A stretch of DNA of 56,969 nt from Prevotella sp. P5-50 (GTDB lineage: Bacteria > Bacteroidota > Bacteroidia > Bacteroidales > Bacteroidaceae). The notes beneath the pieces were generated by a model. The model was not told where the DNA came from. It saw nothing but the letters and a program-made list of their open reading frames with translations, and did no database searches. Shown piece after piece: positions 43,180 to 51,932 of this stretch; positions within the stretch are counted from its first letter, which is position 1; each line of letters starts with the position of its first letter. The translations under genes and the position numbers were made by a program. The stretch covers positions 1 to 56,969 of the forward strand of contig NZ_NPJA01000055.1 of NCBI RefSeq assembly GCF_002251295.1, given 5' to 3'.

Positions 43180-45195
43180 TTATAGTGCTTTCAGGTGTCT
43201 CGGTACCGTAAGTATGGCGCTGCATCCATGGTCATTATGGATGTCGAAACGGATCTTCGAACTTTTGTTTTCTTCGTTGATAATCGCCATGGTGTGGCGG
43301 ATGATATTCAGTCCGATACGTGCCTTGGCATTGTTGTAGGCACGGATGTCAAAACCAGGACCATTGTCTTTCACGCAGATACATGCCTGCTGATCGTCAA
43401 TGGCAACGCTGATCATAAGATGTTTCTCGCCTTCCTTATGTTTCAGTCCATGAATGATGGCATTCTCGGTCAGTATCTGCACAAACATCGACGGGATGAG
43501 AATGGCGTTCATCTTGTCTGTTGGAGGAAAGTCATAAGACACGATAAAGTCTTGTCCCATAAGTGATTTCTCCATTTCAACAAACTGTTTCACGAAGTCT
43601 ATTTCCTGGTCCAGCGTTACGAAAGTCTTGCTGGAGATGTCGAGACTCGACCGAATGAGACGCGCCATCAGCGTCAGCCGATTGGCCTCATTGGGACCAT
43701 AAGAACCGACGCACGAATTGAGCACATTAAAGATGAAGTGGGGAGAGATGCGCTGGCGCACGATGGTCAGACGGAGGTTCAGCATATCGATGTGGCGCTG
43801 TAAGGTGCGCTTGCGGTTATAGAACAGTTTTGCCAACAATACGGACACCACCACGATCAGGAAAGCAACGATTCCCCCCATGATATGGAGATTGACTTGA
43901 TAGTTGGCACGCTCCTCCTGCACCCGGAGCTGGTTGTGGAGTCGCAACGTATCTTCACTCAAACGCACCATGATATCGTTCGCTCGCGCGATATTCTGTC
44001 GGTTCATGATACTGTCGTGGCTCTCATAAACACTCTTCTGCAAGCGGTAGGCACGTGAATAGTCACCCGTACGCGCGTAATACTCACTCAGATACTCGTA
44101 GCGTATGTCTTTTAGCATCGGATTGACCGGAGCGGAAAGGCGTTCCTGTCTCAAGGTGTGCTCAATGTCTGCATAGTGTCCTGTATGGAGTGCAAGACCG
44201 ATACGTATGGTGTTGCAATAGAACACGCCAGCCTCTATGTTTCGTTGGTGGAAGAAAGGTTCAACCTGTTCGAGATAAACACGTGATGAATCAGACTGAT
44301 GGAGTCGGAGAAAGACGTCTGCCATATTGAGCTTGCAAATCTTCATGTCGAGCACATCAGGGGTTCCCTTTTGCTCCAAATGGCGTTGCAGTCTGCGAAA
44401 GGCTTTCAGCGATTGCCTGTATTGTTTTTGGTAATAATAGGTATTACCATAGTTGTTAAGAAACACGATCTGCATGGCAGGAGTGAGGTCGTCAAAACGC
44501 TGATCTACGATTTTGTAACTCCTGAGTGCAGAGGGGAAGTCGCCAAGAGCAGTATAAACCCGACCGAGTCCCATACGATAGGAGAGTGTCTGCGTATCGT
44601 TTCTACCCAATGAGTCGGCAAGCACGAGGGCTTTTCTAAACCAATATGAAGCCTTCGTTAGATCATGTTTCTCGGCATAGGCATCCGCCATATTAGCCGC
44701 CAAGTCGGGCAAGTAGCTTGTCTGGTCGCTAACAGACAATAACTGGTATGCGCTACGGTAAAGTCTCACTACGCTGTCGGGATTGCCATGGAGCAGATAG
44801 AGATGAGAACCGCGTGCTGCCAACATCCTGGCGCGCATACCGTTGATGCGGGGCGAGACAGGAAACGCCTTGAGAAAATGTTCTGCCTTATCCACATAAA
44901 ACAAAGAGGAGTCTGGTGTGACGGTCATCAGGAAATGCGAAGCGTAAAGCAGGGCATAGTCGTAATATTCGAGCGAATCATCGGCAGTCGCCATGGCGTG
45001 ACGGATGGAATCTACAGAACCCGGCTGTTGCCGCTTGAGCGAATCTCCCAAAGCCATCAGACGCTGCGTCTTGGCGGCCGAACGACAGTTGGAAGAATCA
45101 GAATTAAACTGGCAGGCAGAAAAAGCCAGCACAGCAATGGTGGCGAACGCCAACCCGAATATTTTTTTCGGTATAGGAATTGATTGTTTATTCAT
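43180..45195 (-). CDS. TPR-containing LytS-type sensor histidine kinase
   Basis: A 671-residue kinase. The N-terminus has a hydrophobic signal with a lipobox-like end at Cys28 (AVLAFSAC). About 60-400 are tetratricopeptide repeats in the periplasm (for example MADAYAEKHDLTKASYWFRKAL, LGDFPSALRSYKIV). A transmembrane helix (about 435-458) precedes the LytS-type kinase core: H486 in RISPHFIFNVLNS, the N-box TENAIIHGLKH, and the G-box VKDNGPGFD with IGLNIIRHT. It pairs with the LytTR regulator 48 bp downstream. The TPR region probably senses a protein or peptide. Promoter at 45214-45221. Confidence 0.92.
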   Translation of the reverse strand: MNKQSIPIPKKIFGLAFATIAVLAFSACQFNSDSSNCRSAAKTQRLMALGDSLKRQQPGSVDSIRHAMATADDSLEYYDYALLYASHFLMTVTPDSSLFYVDKAEHFLKAFPVSPRINGMRARMLAARGSHLYLLHGNPDSVVRLYRSAYQLLSVSDQTSYLPDLAANMADAYAEKHDLTKASYWFRKALVLADSLGRNDTQTLSYRMGLGRVYTALGDFPSALRSYKIVDQRFDDLTPAMQIVFLNNYGNTYYYQKQYRQSLKAFRRLQRHLEQKGTPDVLDMKICKLNMADVFLRLHQSDSSRVYLEQVEPFFHQRNIEAGVFYCNTIRIGLALHTGHYADIEHTLRQERLSAPVNPMLKDIRYEYLSEYYARTGDYSRAYRLQKSVYESHDSIMNRQNIARANDIMVRLSEDTLRLHNQLRVQEERANYQVNLHIMGGIVAFLIVVVSVLLAKLFYNRKRTLQRHIDMLNLRLTIVRQRISPHFIFNVLNSCVGSYGPNEANRLTLMARLIRSSLDISSKTFVTLDQEIDFVKQFVEMEKSLMGQDFIVSYDFPPTDKMNAILIPSMFVQILTENAIIHGLKHKEGEKHLMISVAIDDQQACICVKDNGPGFDIRAYNNAKARIGLNIIRHTMAIINEENKSSKIRFDIHNDHGCSAILTVPRHLKAL

Positions 45196-45213
45196 TATAT
45201 ATTTTCAATGCTG

Positions 45214-45221
45214 CAAAATTA
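45214..45221 (-). promoter_or_regulatory. -7 promoter box of the kinase-LytTR operon (TAATTTTG)
   Basis: Minus-strand TAATTTTG, 18 bp before the kinase ATG at 45195, which would give a very short leader. Divergent from the dapA promoter. Confidence 0.6.
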
Positions 45222-45265
45222 GTGAAAAATTCTTCAAAATGTAATAGATTCCAGAAAATTTTATG

Positions 45266-45273
45266 TAATTTTG
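45266..45273 (+). promoter_or_regulatory. -7 promoter box of dapA (TAATTTTG)
   Basis: TAATTTTG lies 21 bp before the ATG at 45295. It overlaps the earlier in-frame TTG at 45271, which is therefore not the start. Confidence 0.65.
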
Positions 45274-45294
45274 CGCACAGAAACATTGCTTTTT

Positions 45295-46182
45295 ATGGTA
45301 CACAATATATTCAAAGGCTTGGGCATCGCCCTGATTACACCATTTACAGAGAACGGAGAGGTTGACTACAAGTCGCTTCATCGCCTCGTGGAATATCAGT
45401 TGGACAACGGTGCCGATTTTTTCTGCATTCTCGCAACAACAGGCGAGACACCCACATTGACCGCAGAAGAGAAAAAGAAAATCAAGGAATTGGTGATTAA
45501 CACAGTAGGCGGAAAGGTACCCATCCTCGTAGGCTGTGGCGGCAACAATACAACTGCCGTTGTCGAAGAGTTGCAGAATGGCGACTTCAAAGGCATTGAT
45601 GGTGTGCTCAGCGTCTGCCCATATTATAACAAGCCATCGCAGGAAGGCCTTTACCAACACTTCAAAGCCATTGCGGCTGCTACTCAGTTACCCGTAGTAC
45701 TATATAATGTACCGGGAAGAACAGGTGTCAACCTGAAGGCGGAAACCACCGTCAGACTTGCACGCGACTGCCACAATATCGTGGCTATCAAAGAGGCAAG
45801 CGGCAATCTGGAGCAGGTGGATGAAATCATCAAGAACAAACCCAACGACTTTGATGTTATTTCAGGCGACGATGCGCTTACCTTCCCCATGATATCATGC
45901 GGAGCCGTCGGTGTGATCAGCGTTATAGGCAATGCGCTGCCACGCGAGTTCTCTAAGATGATTCGCTTGCAGTTGCGAGGTGAATACGATGGCGCACGAA
46001 AGATACACCACCGCTTTACCGATCTTTTCTCGCTCTTGTTTGTAGATGGCAATCCTGCAGGCGTTAAGGCGATGCTTCACGAAATGGGATTCATCGACAA
46101 TATCTTACGACTGCCATTGGTTCCCACACGCATCTCAACGTTGCAGCGCATGAGCGAGATCATGAAGGAACTGAAAATCTAA
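45295..46182 (+). CDS. dapA: 4-hydroxy-tetrahydrodipicolinate synthase
   Basis: A 295-residue class I aldolase that condenses pyruvate with aspartate semialdehyde, the first committed step to diaminopimelate and lysine. Features: GLGIALITPF (8-17), the TTGETPTL loop (Thr48-Thr49), Tyr138 in VVLYNVPGRTGVN, and the Schiff-base Lys166 in AIKEASGN. DAP is needed for peptidoglycan cross-links. Start at the ATG after the -7 box gives MVHNIFKG, typical for Bacteroidetes DapA. It heads the long plus-strand run that ends at the aminotransferase (55453). Confidence 0.95.
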   Translation: MVHNIFKGLGIALITPFTENGEVDYKSLHRLVEYQLDNGADFFCILATTGETPTLTAEEKKKIKELVINTVGGKVPILVGCGGNNTTAVVEELQNGDFKGIDGVLSVCPYYNKPSQEGLYQHFKAIAAATQLPVVLYNVPGRTGVNLKAETTVRLARDCHNIVAIKEASGNLEQVDEIIKNKPNDFDVISGDDALTFPMISCGAVGVISVIGNALPREFSKMIRLQLRGEYDGARKIHHRFTDLFSLLFVDGNPAGVKAMLHEMGFIDNILRLPLVPTRISTLQRMSEIMKELKI

Positions 46183-46197
46183 AGTATCAAGTGTCTT

Positions 46198-47082
46198 ATG
46201 GAGGAAAACAGGGTTATTCACGAAATTACGCCCTTGATGGGCAAAGACTCCCTCTACATAGCCGACCGCAGAAAGAAGGAGTTTACTTATCCTATTCACA
46301 ATCATGAAGTGTTTGAACTCAACTTTGTGGAACATGCACCAGGTGTGAGGAGAATTGTGGGTGACTCTAATGAAGTGATCGGAGAATACGACCTTGTCCT
46401 CATAACCAGTCCTGACCTTGAACATGTATGGGAACAAAACGAATGTAAGAGTGAAGACATACGCGAAGTCACTGTACAGTTCTATATCGACTTGAGCGAA
46501 GACGGTTTTTTCGGTAGGAATCCATTCAACTCGCTACGGAAGATGATGCTTGAAGCAAGGAAAGGATTGGCCTTCCACATGGAAGACATCCTCCGCGTCT
46601 ATAACCTTATAGATACACTCAGCTCTATCAAAGACGGTTTTTATGCTGTGACACAGTTTCTTGCCATACTCTACGAACTGTCGAAAAGCACTAAAATGCG
46701 CCCGCTGGCAAGCAATAGTTACGCCAAGGTAGAAGTGGCAAGCGACTCAAGACGCGTGCTCAAGGTTAAGAATTTCATAGCCAAAAACTATATGGACGAG
46801 ATCAGACTCGGAACACTTGCTGATATTGCAGGCATGAGTCCGTCGGCATTCAGCCGATTCTTCAAACTCCATACCGGAAGGACACTCAGCGACTATGTCA
46901 TTGACATGAGACTGGGATATGCCAGCAGAATGCTTGTGGATACCTCAAAAAGCGTGGCGGAAATATGCTACGAATGTGGCTTCAACAACCTCAGCAATTT
47001 CAATCGTATCTTTAAAAAGAAGAAAGACTGTTCACCGACAGAGTTTCGGGAGAACTACCACAAGACACGAATCATCATTTGA
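46198..47082 (+). CDS. AraC-family transcriptional regulator (soluble)
   Basis: A 294-residue regulator with a cupin-like N-terminal sensing domain (about 15-150; FTYPIHNHEVFELNFVEHAPG, DLVLITSPDLEHVWEQ) and a C-terminal AraC DNA-binding domain (about 190-290; LADIAGMSPSAFSRFFKLHTGRTL, VAEICYECGFNNLSNFNRIFKKK). The ligand is unknown; a sugar or aromatic compound is plausible. It lies 15 bp after dapA in the same direction, so they are probably co-transcribed, but what it controls cannot be read from this sequence. Confidence 0.88.
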   Translation: MEENRVIHEITPLMGKDSLYIADRRKKEFTYPIHNHEVFELNFVEHAPGVRRIVGDSNEVIGEYDLVLITSPDLEHVWEQNECKSEDIREVTVQFYIDLSEDGFFGRNPFNSLRKMMLEARKGLAFHMEDILRVYNLIDTLSSIKDGFYAVTQFLAILYELSKSTKMRPLASNSYAKVEVASDSRRVLKVKNFIAKNYMDEIRLGTLADIAGMSPSAFSRFFKLHTGRTLSDYVIDMRLGYASRMLVDTSKSVAEICYECGFNNLSNFNRIFKKKKDCSPTEFRENYHKTRIII

Positions 47083-47153
47083 TAGCAACAAGACGAGGGC
47101 GCAATCAGCTTACGACAAGTGCATTCGAAAACAGGTCTGAATAATATATTATC

Positions 47154-48386
47154 GTGAAAGAGAAAGAAATACAAATCAGCGATTACAACTATCCGTTGCC
47201 CGATGAACGCATAGCAAAATTCCCATTGCCCGTGCGCGACCAATCTAAATTGCTGATCTATCAGCAAGGAAACATTTCAGAAAGTAAGTTCTACCACCTC
47301 GCAGAATTCCTGCCGAAAGGTGCCCTGATGGTGTTCAACAATACAAAGGTCATACAGGCAAGACTACATTTCCGAAAGGAAACAGGAGCACTCATTGAAG
47401 TGTTTCTGCTCGAACCGGCAGAACCGGCAGACTATGAACAGATGTTCCAAACCAACAAAAAATGCAGTTGGCTCTGCCTCGTGGGAAATCTCAAGAAATG
47501 GAAAGAGGGAACACTCTGCAGAACCATCACGGTCAAGCAACATACCCTCACCATCAAAGCCACGAGAAAAGGCGAACACGGTACGAGTCAATGGGTGGAT
47601 TTCGAATGGGACAATACAGATGTAAACTTTGCAGATATACTCGATGTGGCTGGCGAACTCCCTATACCTCCGTATCTCAACAGAGAAACACAGGAAAGCG
47701 ACAAAACTACCTATCAGACCGTATATTCTAAAATAAAAGGAAGTGTGGCTGCACCAACAGCGGGACTCCACTTCACACCGGAGGTGCTCGCAGACCTCGA
47801 CCGTCACGGAGTGGAATGCGAGGAACTCACACTGCATGTTGGAGCAGGAACCTTTAGACCGGTGAAAAGCCAACACATTGGCGAACACGACATGCACACA
47901 GAATATATTGCTGTCAGAAAACATACATTGGAGCGCCTCGTGGAGCACAATGCCAATGCCATTGCCGTAGGAACCACCAGCGTCAGAACGCTGGAGAGCC
48001 TATATTATATAGGTCTGAAACTCGAATGCAACCCGGAACTCACCGAAGAACAACTTCATGTTTGCCAGTGGGAACCATACGAAGAGGAAAACGGAGCCGG
48101 AACAGACAGTAAACTGCCTGCAAAAAAGGCTTTGGAGAATATCATCGCATGGCTCGATAGTCACCATCTGACCACACTTCACTCTTCCACTCAAATCATC
48201 ATCGCACCAGGCTATGAATATAAAATAGTGAAGATGCTCATCACCAATTTCCATCAGCCGCAAAGCACGTTGCTCTTGCTGGTCAGCGCATTTGTGAAAG
48301 GCGACTGGAAACGCATCTACGACTACGCATTAAGCCACGATTTCCGTTTCCTGAGCTATGGCGACTCTTCGCTCCTCATACCATAA
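47154..48386 (+). CDS. queA: S-adenosylmethionine:tRNA ribosyltransferase-isomerase QueA
   Basis: A 410-residue enzyme that transfers the ribosyl part of SAM onto preQ1 in tRNA, forming epoxyqueuosine. Motifs: the N-terminal IAKFPLPVRDQSKLLIY, GALMVFNNTKVIQARL, GSVAAPTAGLHFT, HVGAGTFRPVK, and GTTSVRTLESL. It is longer than E. coli QueA (356), with an extra segment around LVGNLKKWKEG and a longer C-terminal part, as in other Bacteroidetes. The start is GTG (47154); no better ATG exists at the family's start. Probably part of the dapA run. Confidence 0.94.
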   Translation: MKEKEIQISDYNYPLPDERIAKFPLPVRDQSKLLIYQQGNISESKFYHLAEFLPKGALMVFNNTKVIQARLHFRKETGALIEVFLLEPAEPADYEQMFQTNKKCSWLCLVGNLKKWKEGTLCRTITVKQHTLTIKATRKGEHGTSQWVDFEWDNTDVNFADILDVAGELPIPPYLNRETQESDKTTYQTVYSKIKGSVAAPTAGLHFTPEVLADLDRHGVECEELTLHVGAGTFRPVKSQHIGEHDMHTEYIAVRKHTLERLVEHNANAIAVGTTSVRTLESLYYIGLKLECNPELTEEQLHVCQWEPYEEENGAGTDSKLPAKKALENIIAWLDSHHLTTLHSSTQIIIAPGYEYKIVKMLITNFHQPQSTLLLLVSAFVKGDWKRIYDYALSHDFRFLSYGDSSLLIP

Positions 48387-48427
48387 ACGGAGAAGTAAAC
48401 AAGCAAATAGTAACAAATAGTTGAGAT

Positions 48428-50350
48428 ATGAAATACGGATTTGTAAATGTCGCAGCAGCTGTTCCTGCAGTAAAAGTGGCAGACACAGCATACAACGTCT
48501 TTGAAATCGAGAAAATCATTGCCGACGCAGAGGGCAGGGGAGTGGAGATTCTCTGCTTTCCAGAACTATGTATCACGGGCTATACCTGTCAGGATCTGTT
48601 CAGACAACAGCTGTTACTAACACAGGCGGAAGAGGGACTCATGACGCTTCTTGATTTTACAAGACAGCTCAACGTCATCTGCATCGTGGGACTACCCGTA
48701 CAGACAGGAGGAATGTTGCTCAACTGCGCAGCTGTCATCCAAGCAGGTACACTGCTCGGACTCGTGGCAAAAACATATCTGCCCAACTACAACGAGTTCT
48801 ATGAGAAACGATGGTTCGCTTCTGCGCAAGATCTCAAAACAACGGAAGTTTACTTAGCAGGATCACCCGTCGCGCTGACTGCACAACCCACCATCTTCCA
48901 AACAACGGACGGAGTGAAGTTTGGAGTGGAAATATGTGAGGACGTATGGGCACCTGTGCCACCAAGTAACAATCTCACACTGGCTGGAGCAGATATTATC
49001 TTCAACTGCTCAGCAAGCAACGAACTCACCGGCAAACATAAATACCTTCGCAACCTGCTCATGCAACAGAGTGCAAGAACCATTAGCGGATACGTTTATG
49101 CTTCATCGGGATTCGGTGAATCTACGCAAGATGTGGTCTATGGAGGTAATGCCATGATTTTTGAAAACGGACACTTGCTCGCTGAAGGCGAACGCTTCTC
49201 GCTGCAGCCACAGATACAAGTGGCACAAATCGATGTGGACCGACTCAGAACGGACAGAATGGACAATACCACGTTTGTAAATGCCCAACGAGAAGCTTTT
49301 GCGCAGATTATTTCATGTAAAATGGTGGAATCAGCTGAGTTTAAACTGTCAAGATACGTAGATCCGCATCCGTTCACTCCCGACGATGACGATATGCAGG
49401 AAAGTTGCGAAGAAATACTCAACATCCAGTCGGCTGGTCTTGCCAAACGATTGGTACATACCAATTGCCAGAAGGTTGTGATAGGAATAAGCGGCGGTCT
49501 CGACTCGACGTTGGCTTTGCTCGTATGTGTAAGAACATTCGATATGCTTGACTACGATAGAAAAGGGATATTGGGAGTCACCATGCCTGGATTTGGTACT
49601 ACAGACCGCACGCACGACAATGCAATCCGTCTCATGCAGACACTGGGCATCAGCCAAAAGGAAATAAGTATTGCCAAAGCAGTCAAACAACATTTTGAAG
49701 ACATCGGACAGGATATTGACACGCATGATGTGACCTACGAAAACTCGCAAGCAAGAGAGCGCACGCAAATTCTTATGGATCTCGCCAACAAGGAAAACGC
49801 ACTCGTCATCGGAACTGGTGACCTTTCTGAACTCGCGCTGGGATGGGCAACCTATAACGGCGACCACATGTCAATGTACGGAGTCAATGCAGGAGTACCC
49901 AAAACGCTGATACAGTATCTGATAAGATACATGGCAGAACTTGAACTGTTCAACGAACAAAAAGCAACGCTCATCGACGTTATTGATACACCTATCTCGC
50001 CAGAACTGACACCGGCTGACGATGAAGGACAAATCAAACAGAAGACAGAAGACCTTGTAGGTCCCTACGAACTGCACGACTTCTTTCTCTACTATTTCCT
50101 GAGATTTGGATTCAGACCCAGAAAGATCATGATGCTTGCAGAACAAGCTTTCGACGAGAAATATGACAGGAAAACCATCAAAAAATGGCTGACCACATTC
50201 TGCCGCAGATTCTTTAACCAGCAATTCAAGCGATCTTGTCTGCCTGACGGACCGAAAGTGGGAAGCGTCAGCCTCTCGCCAAGAGGTGACTGGAGAATGG
50301 CAAGTGATGCCTCAAATGCATTGTGGGTAAAAGAATGTGAAAGCTTATAA
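48428..50350 (+). CDS. nadE: Glutamine-dependent NAD(+) synthetase
   Basis: A 640-residue two-domain enzyme. The N-terminal nitrilase (CN_hydrolase) glutaminase has Glu46 (CFPELCITG), Lys115 (GLVAKTYLPN) and the catalytic Cys170 (GVEICEDVWAP). The C-terminal NAD synthetase has the ATP-pyrophosphatase loop SGGLDS (355-360) and STDRTHDNAIRL-like and GTGDLSELALGWATYNGDHMS segments. It converts deamido-NAD with glutamine-derived ammonia. It lies 41 bp after queA and 15 bp before dnaB. Confidence 0.96.
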   Translation: MKYGFVNVAAAVPAVKVADTAYNVFEIEKIIADAEGRGVEILCFPELCITGYTCQDLFRQQLLLTQAEEGLMTLLDFTRQLNVICIVGLPVQTGGMLLNCAAVIQAGTLLGLVAKTYLPNYNEFYEKRWFASAQDLKTTEVYLAGSPVALTAQPTIFQTTDGVKFGVEICEDVWAPVPPSNNLTLAGADIIFNCSASNELTGKHKYLRNLLMQQSARTISGYVYASSGFGESTQDVVYGGNAMIFENGHLLAEGERFSLQPQIQVAQIDVDRLRTDRMDNTTFVNAQREAFAQIISCKMVESAEFKLSRYVDPHPFTPDDDDMQESCEEILNIQSAGLAKRLVHTNCQKVVIGISGGLDSTLALLVCVRTFDMLDYDRKGILGVTMPGFGTTDRTHDNAIRLMQTLGISQKEISIAKAVKQHFEDIGQDIDTHDVTYENSQARERTQILMDLANKENALVIGTGDLSELALGWATYNGDHMSMYGVNAGVPKTLIQYLIRYMAELELFNEQKATLIDVIDTPISPELTPADDEGQIKQKTEDLVGPYELHDFFLYYFLRFGFRPRKIMMLAEQAFDEKYDRKTIKKWLTTFCRRFFNQQFKRSCLPDGPKVGSVSLSPRGDWRMASDASNALWVKECESL

Positions 50351-50365
50351 CACTTTAAAAACAAA

Positions 50366-51892
50366 ATGCCAGATAACAAACAACCACGCCGCACAAGAAA
50401 ACCGGCGACTGATAATACTTTCGTACACGTTCAGCCGCAAGCTACAGAAATAGAAAAAACTGTGCTCGGAGCACTCATGATCGACAAAGATGCCTATTCG
50501 GTGGTCTGTGAGCTGCTGTATCCTGAAAGTTTCTATGAACCTCGAAACCAAAAAATCTATGAGGCAATAAGAGAACTCGAATTGCGCGAAAAACCTGTTG
50601 ATGTATGGACTGTGACCGAACAGTTGGCTCATCAAGGGGACCTCGAAGATGTTGGAGGACCAGGGTATGTTACTGAACTCTCCTCAAGGGTTTCCTCATC
50701 GGCAAGTATCGAATATCACGCAAGAATCATTGCGCAGAAATTCCTCGCACGACAGCTGATTTCCTATGCCAGCGTCATCGAAACGAAAGCTTTTGACGAA
50801 ACGATAGATGTGGAAGATCTGATGCAGGAGGCAGAAGGTTCGCTCTTCGAACTCTCGCAAAAGAATATGAAGAAGGACTATACCCAAATCGACCCGGTCA
50901 TCAAAAATGCTGTAGATGGCATTCAAAAGGCTGCAGCAAACAAAGACGGACTGACGGGTGTTTCCACTGGTTATTATAAACTTGATGATATGACCAGTGG
51001 ATGGCAAGCCTCTGACTTAATCATCATCGCAGGACGACCTGCCATGGGTAAAACGTCATTCGCACTCTCCATGGCTAAGAATATTGCTTCAGACAATAAA
51101 GTTCCGATGGCTTTCTTCTCTCTTGAAATGAGCAATACGCAATTGGTCAACAGGTTGATTTCTAACGTATGCGAAATCCAGGGTTCGAAAATACTCAACG
51201 GACAACTGCACCCTGACGAATGGGATAGGCTTGACAAACGACTCAACAATCTATTGGGAGCACCGCTTTATGTGGATGATACGCCGGGACTGTCGGTTTT
51301 CGAACTGCGCACAAAGGCACGACGCCTCGTCAGAGAACATGGGGTGAAGATTATCATGATCGACTATCTACAGTTGATGAACGCTCAAGGTATGAGGTTC
51401 TCTTCACGACAAGAGGAGGTATCGACCATCAGCCGCTCACTCAAAGGACTCGCAAAGGAACTCAATATCCCTATCATCGCACTCTCGCAGCTGAACCGTG
51501 GTGTTGAAAGCCGAGAAGGTAATGATGGAAAACGACCTCAATTGTCTGACTTGCGTGAATCGGGTGCCATTGAGCAGGATGCGGACATGGTGCTCTTTGT
51601 TCACAGACCAGAATACTACCACATCTATCAAGATGAACACGGACACGACCTCAGAGGTATGGCACAGATTATCATTGCCAAACACCGTAAAGGTGCGACT
51701 GGTGATGTGTTGCTCAACTTCAGAGGTGAGTTTACACGATTTGAGAATCCGGAAGACGGCAAACTCAACACTAAGAACGCAAATGACGGCGGAGGTGAAA
51801 TTCTTGGCAGCAAAGTGAATGGGGGAGACCAAGGTGGCACGATGGAATCTCCGTTTGGCTATGATGGACCTGACGGACCTATGCCTTTCTAA
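50366..51892 (+). CDS. dnaB: Replicative DNA helicase DnaB
   Basis: A 508-residue hexameric helicase that unwinds DNA at the fork and binds primase. The N-terminal DnaB_N domain (about 25-130) is followed by a linker and the RecA-like motor: Walker A GRPAMGKT (223-230), MAFFSLEMSN, the Walker B region KIIMIDYLQLM, then SQLNRGVESR and LRESGAIEQDADMVLFVHRPEYY. No intein is present. The C-terminal tail is Gly/Asp-rich. It is coupled with nadE (15-bp gap). Confidence 0.97.
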   Translation: MPDNKQPRRTRKPATDNTFVHVQPQATEIEKTVLGALMIDKDAYSVVCELLYPESFYEPRNQKIYEAIRELELREKPVDVWTVTEQLAHQGDLEDVGGPGYVTELSSRVSSSASIEYHARIIAQKFLARQLISYASVIETKAFDETIDVEDLMQEAEGSLFELSQKNMKKDYTQIDPVIKNAVDGIQKAAANKDGLTGVSTGYYKLDDMTSGWQASDLIIIAGRPAMGKTSFALSMAKNIASDNKVPMAFFSLEMSNTQLVNRLISNVCEIQGSKILNGQLHPDEWDRLDKRLNNLLGAPLYVDDTPGLSVFELRTKARRLVREHGVKIIMIDYLQLMNAQGMRFSSRQEEVSTISRSLKGLAKELNIPIIALSQLNRGVESREGNDGKRPQLSDLRESGAIEQDADMVLFVHRPEYYHIYQDEHGHDLRGMAQIIIAKHRKGATGDVLLNFRGEFTRFENPEDGKLNTKNANDGGGEILGSKVNGGDQGGTMESPFGYDGPDGPMPF

Positions 51893-51932
51893 CAATCATA
51901 ATATGCAGATATAAACTAAAATACTTAAAATC

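Noticed and set aside
45271..45294. Earlier TTG start of dapA
   Set aside because: It lies within the TAATTTTG box, and DapA proteins begin near MVHNIFKG.
50366..51892. Intein in dnaB
   Set aside because: The motor domain is uninterrupted and of normal length.
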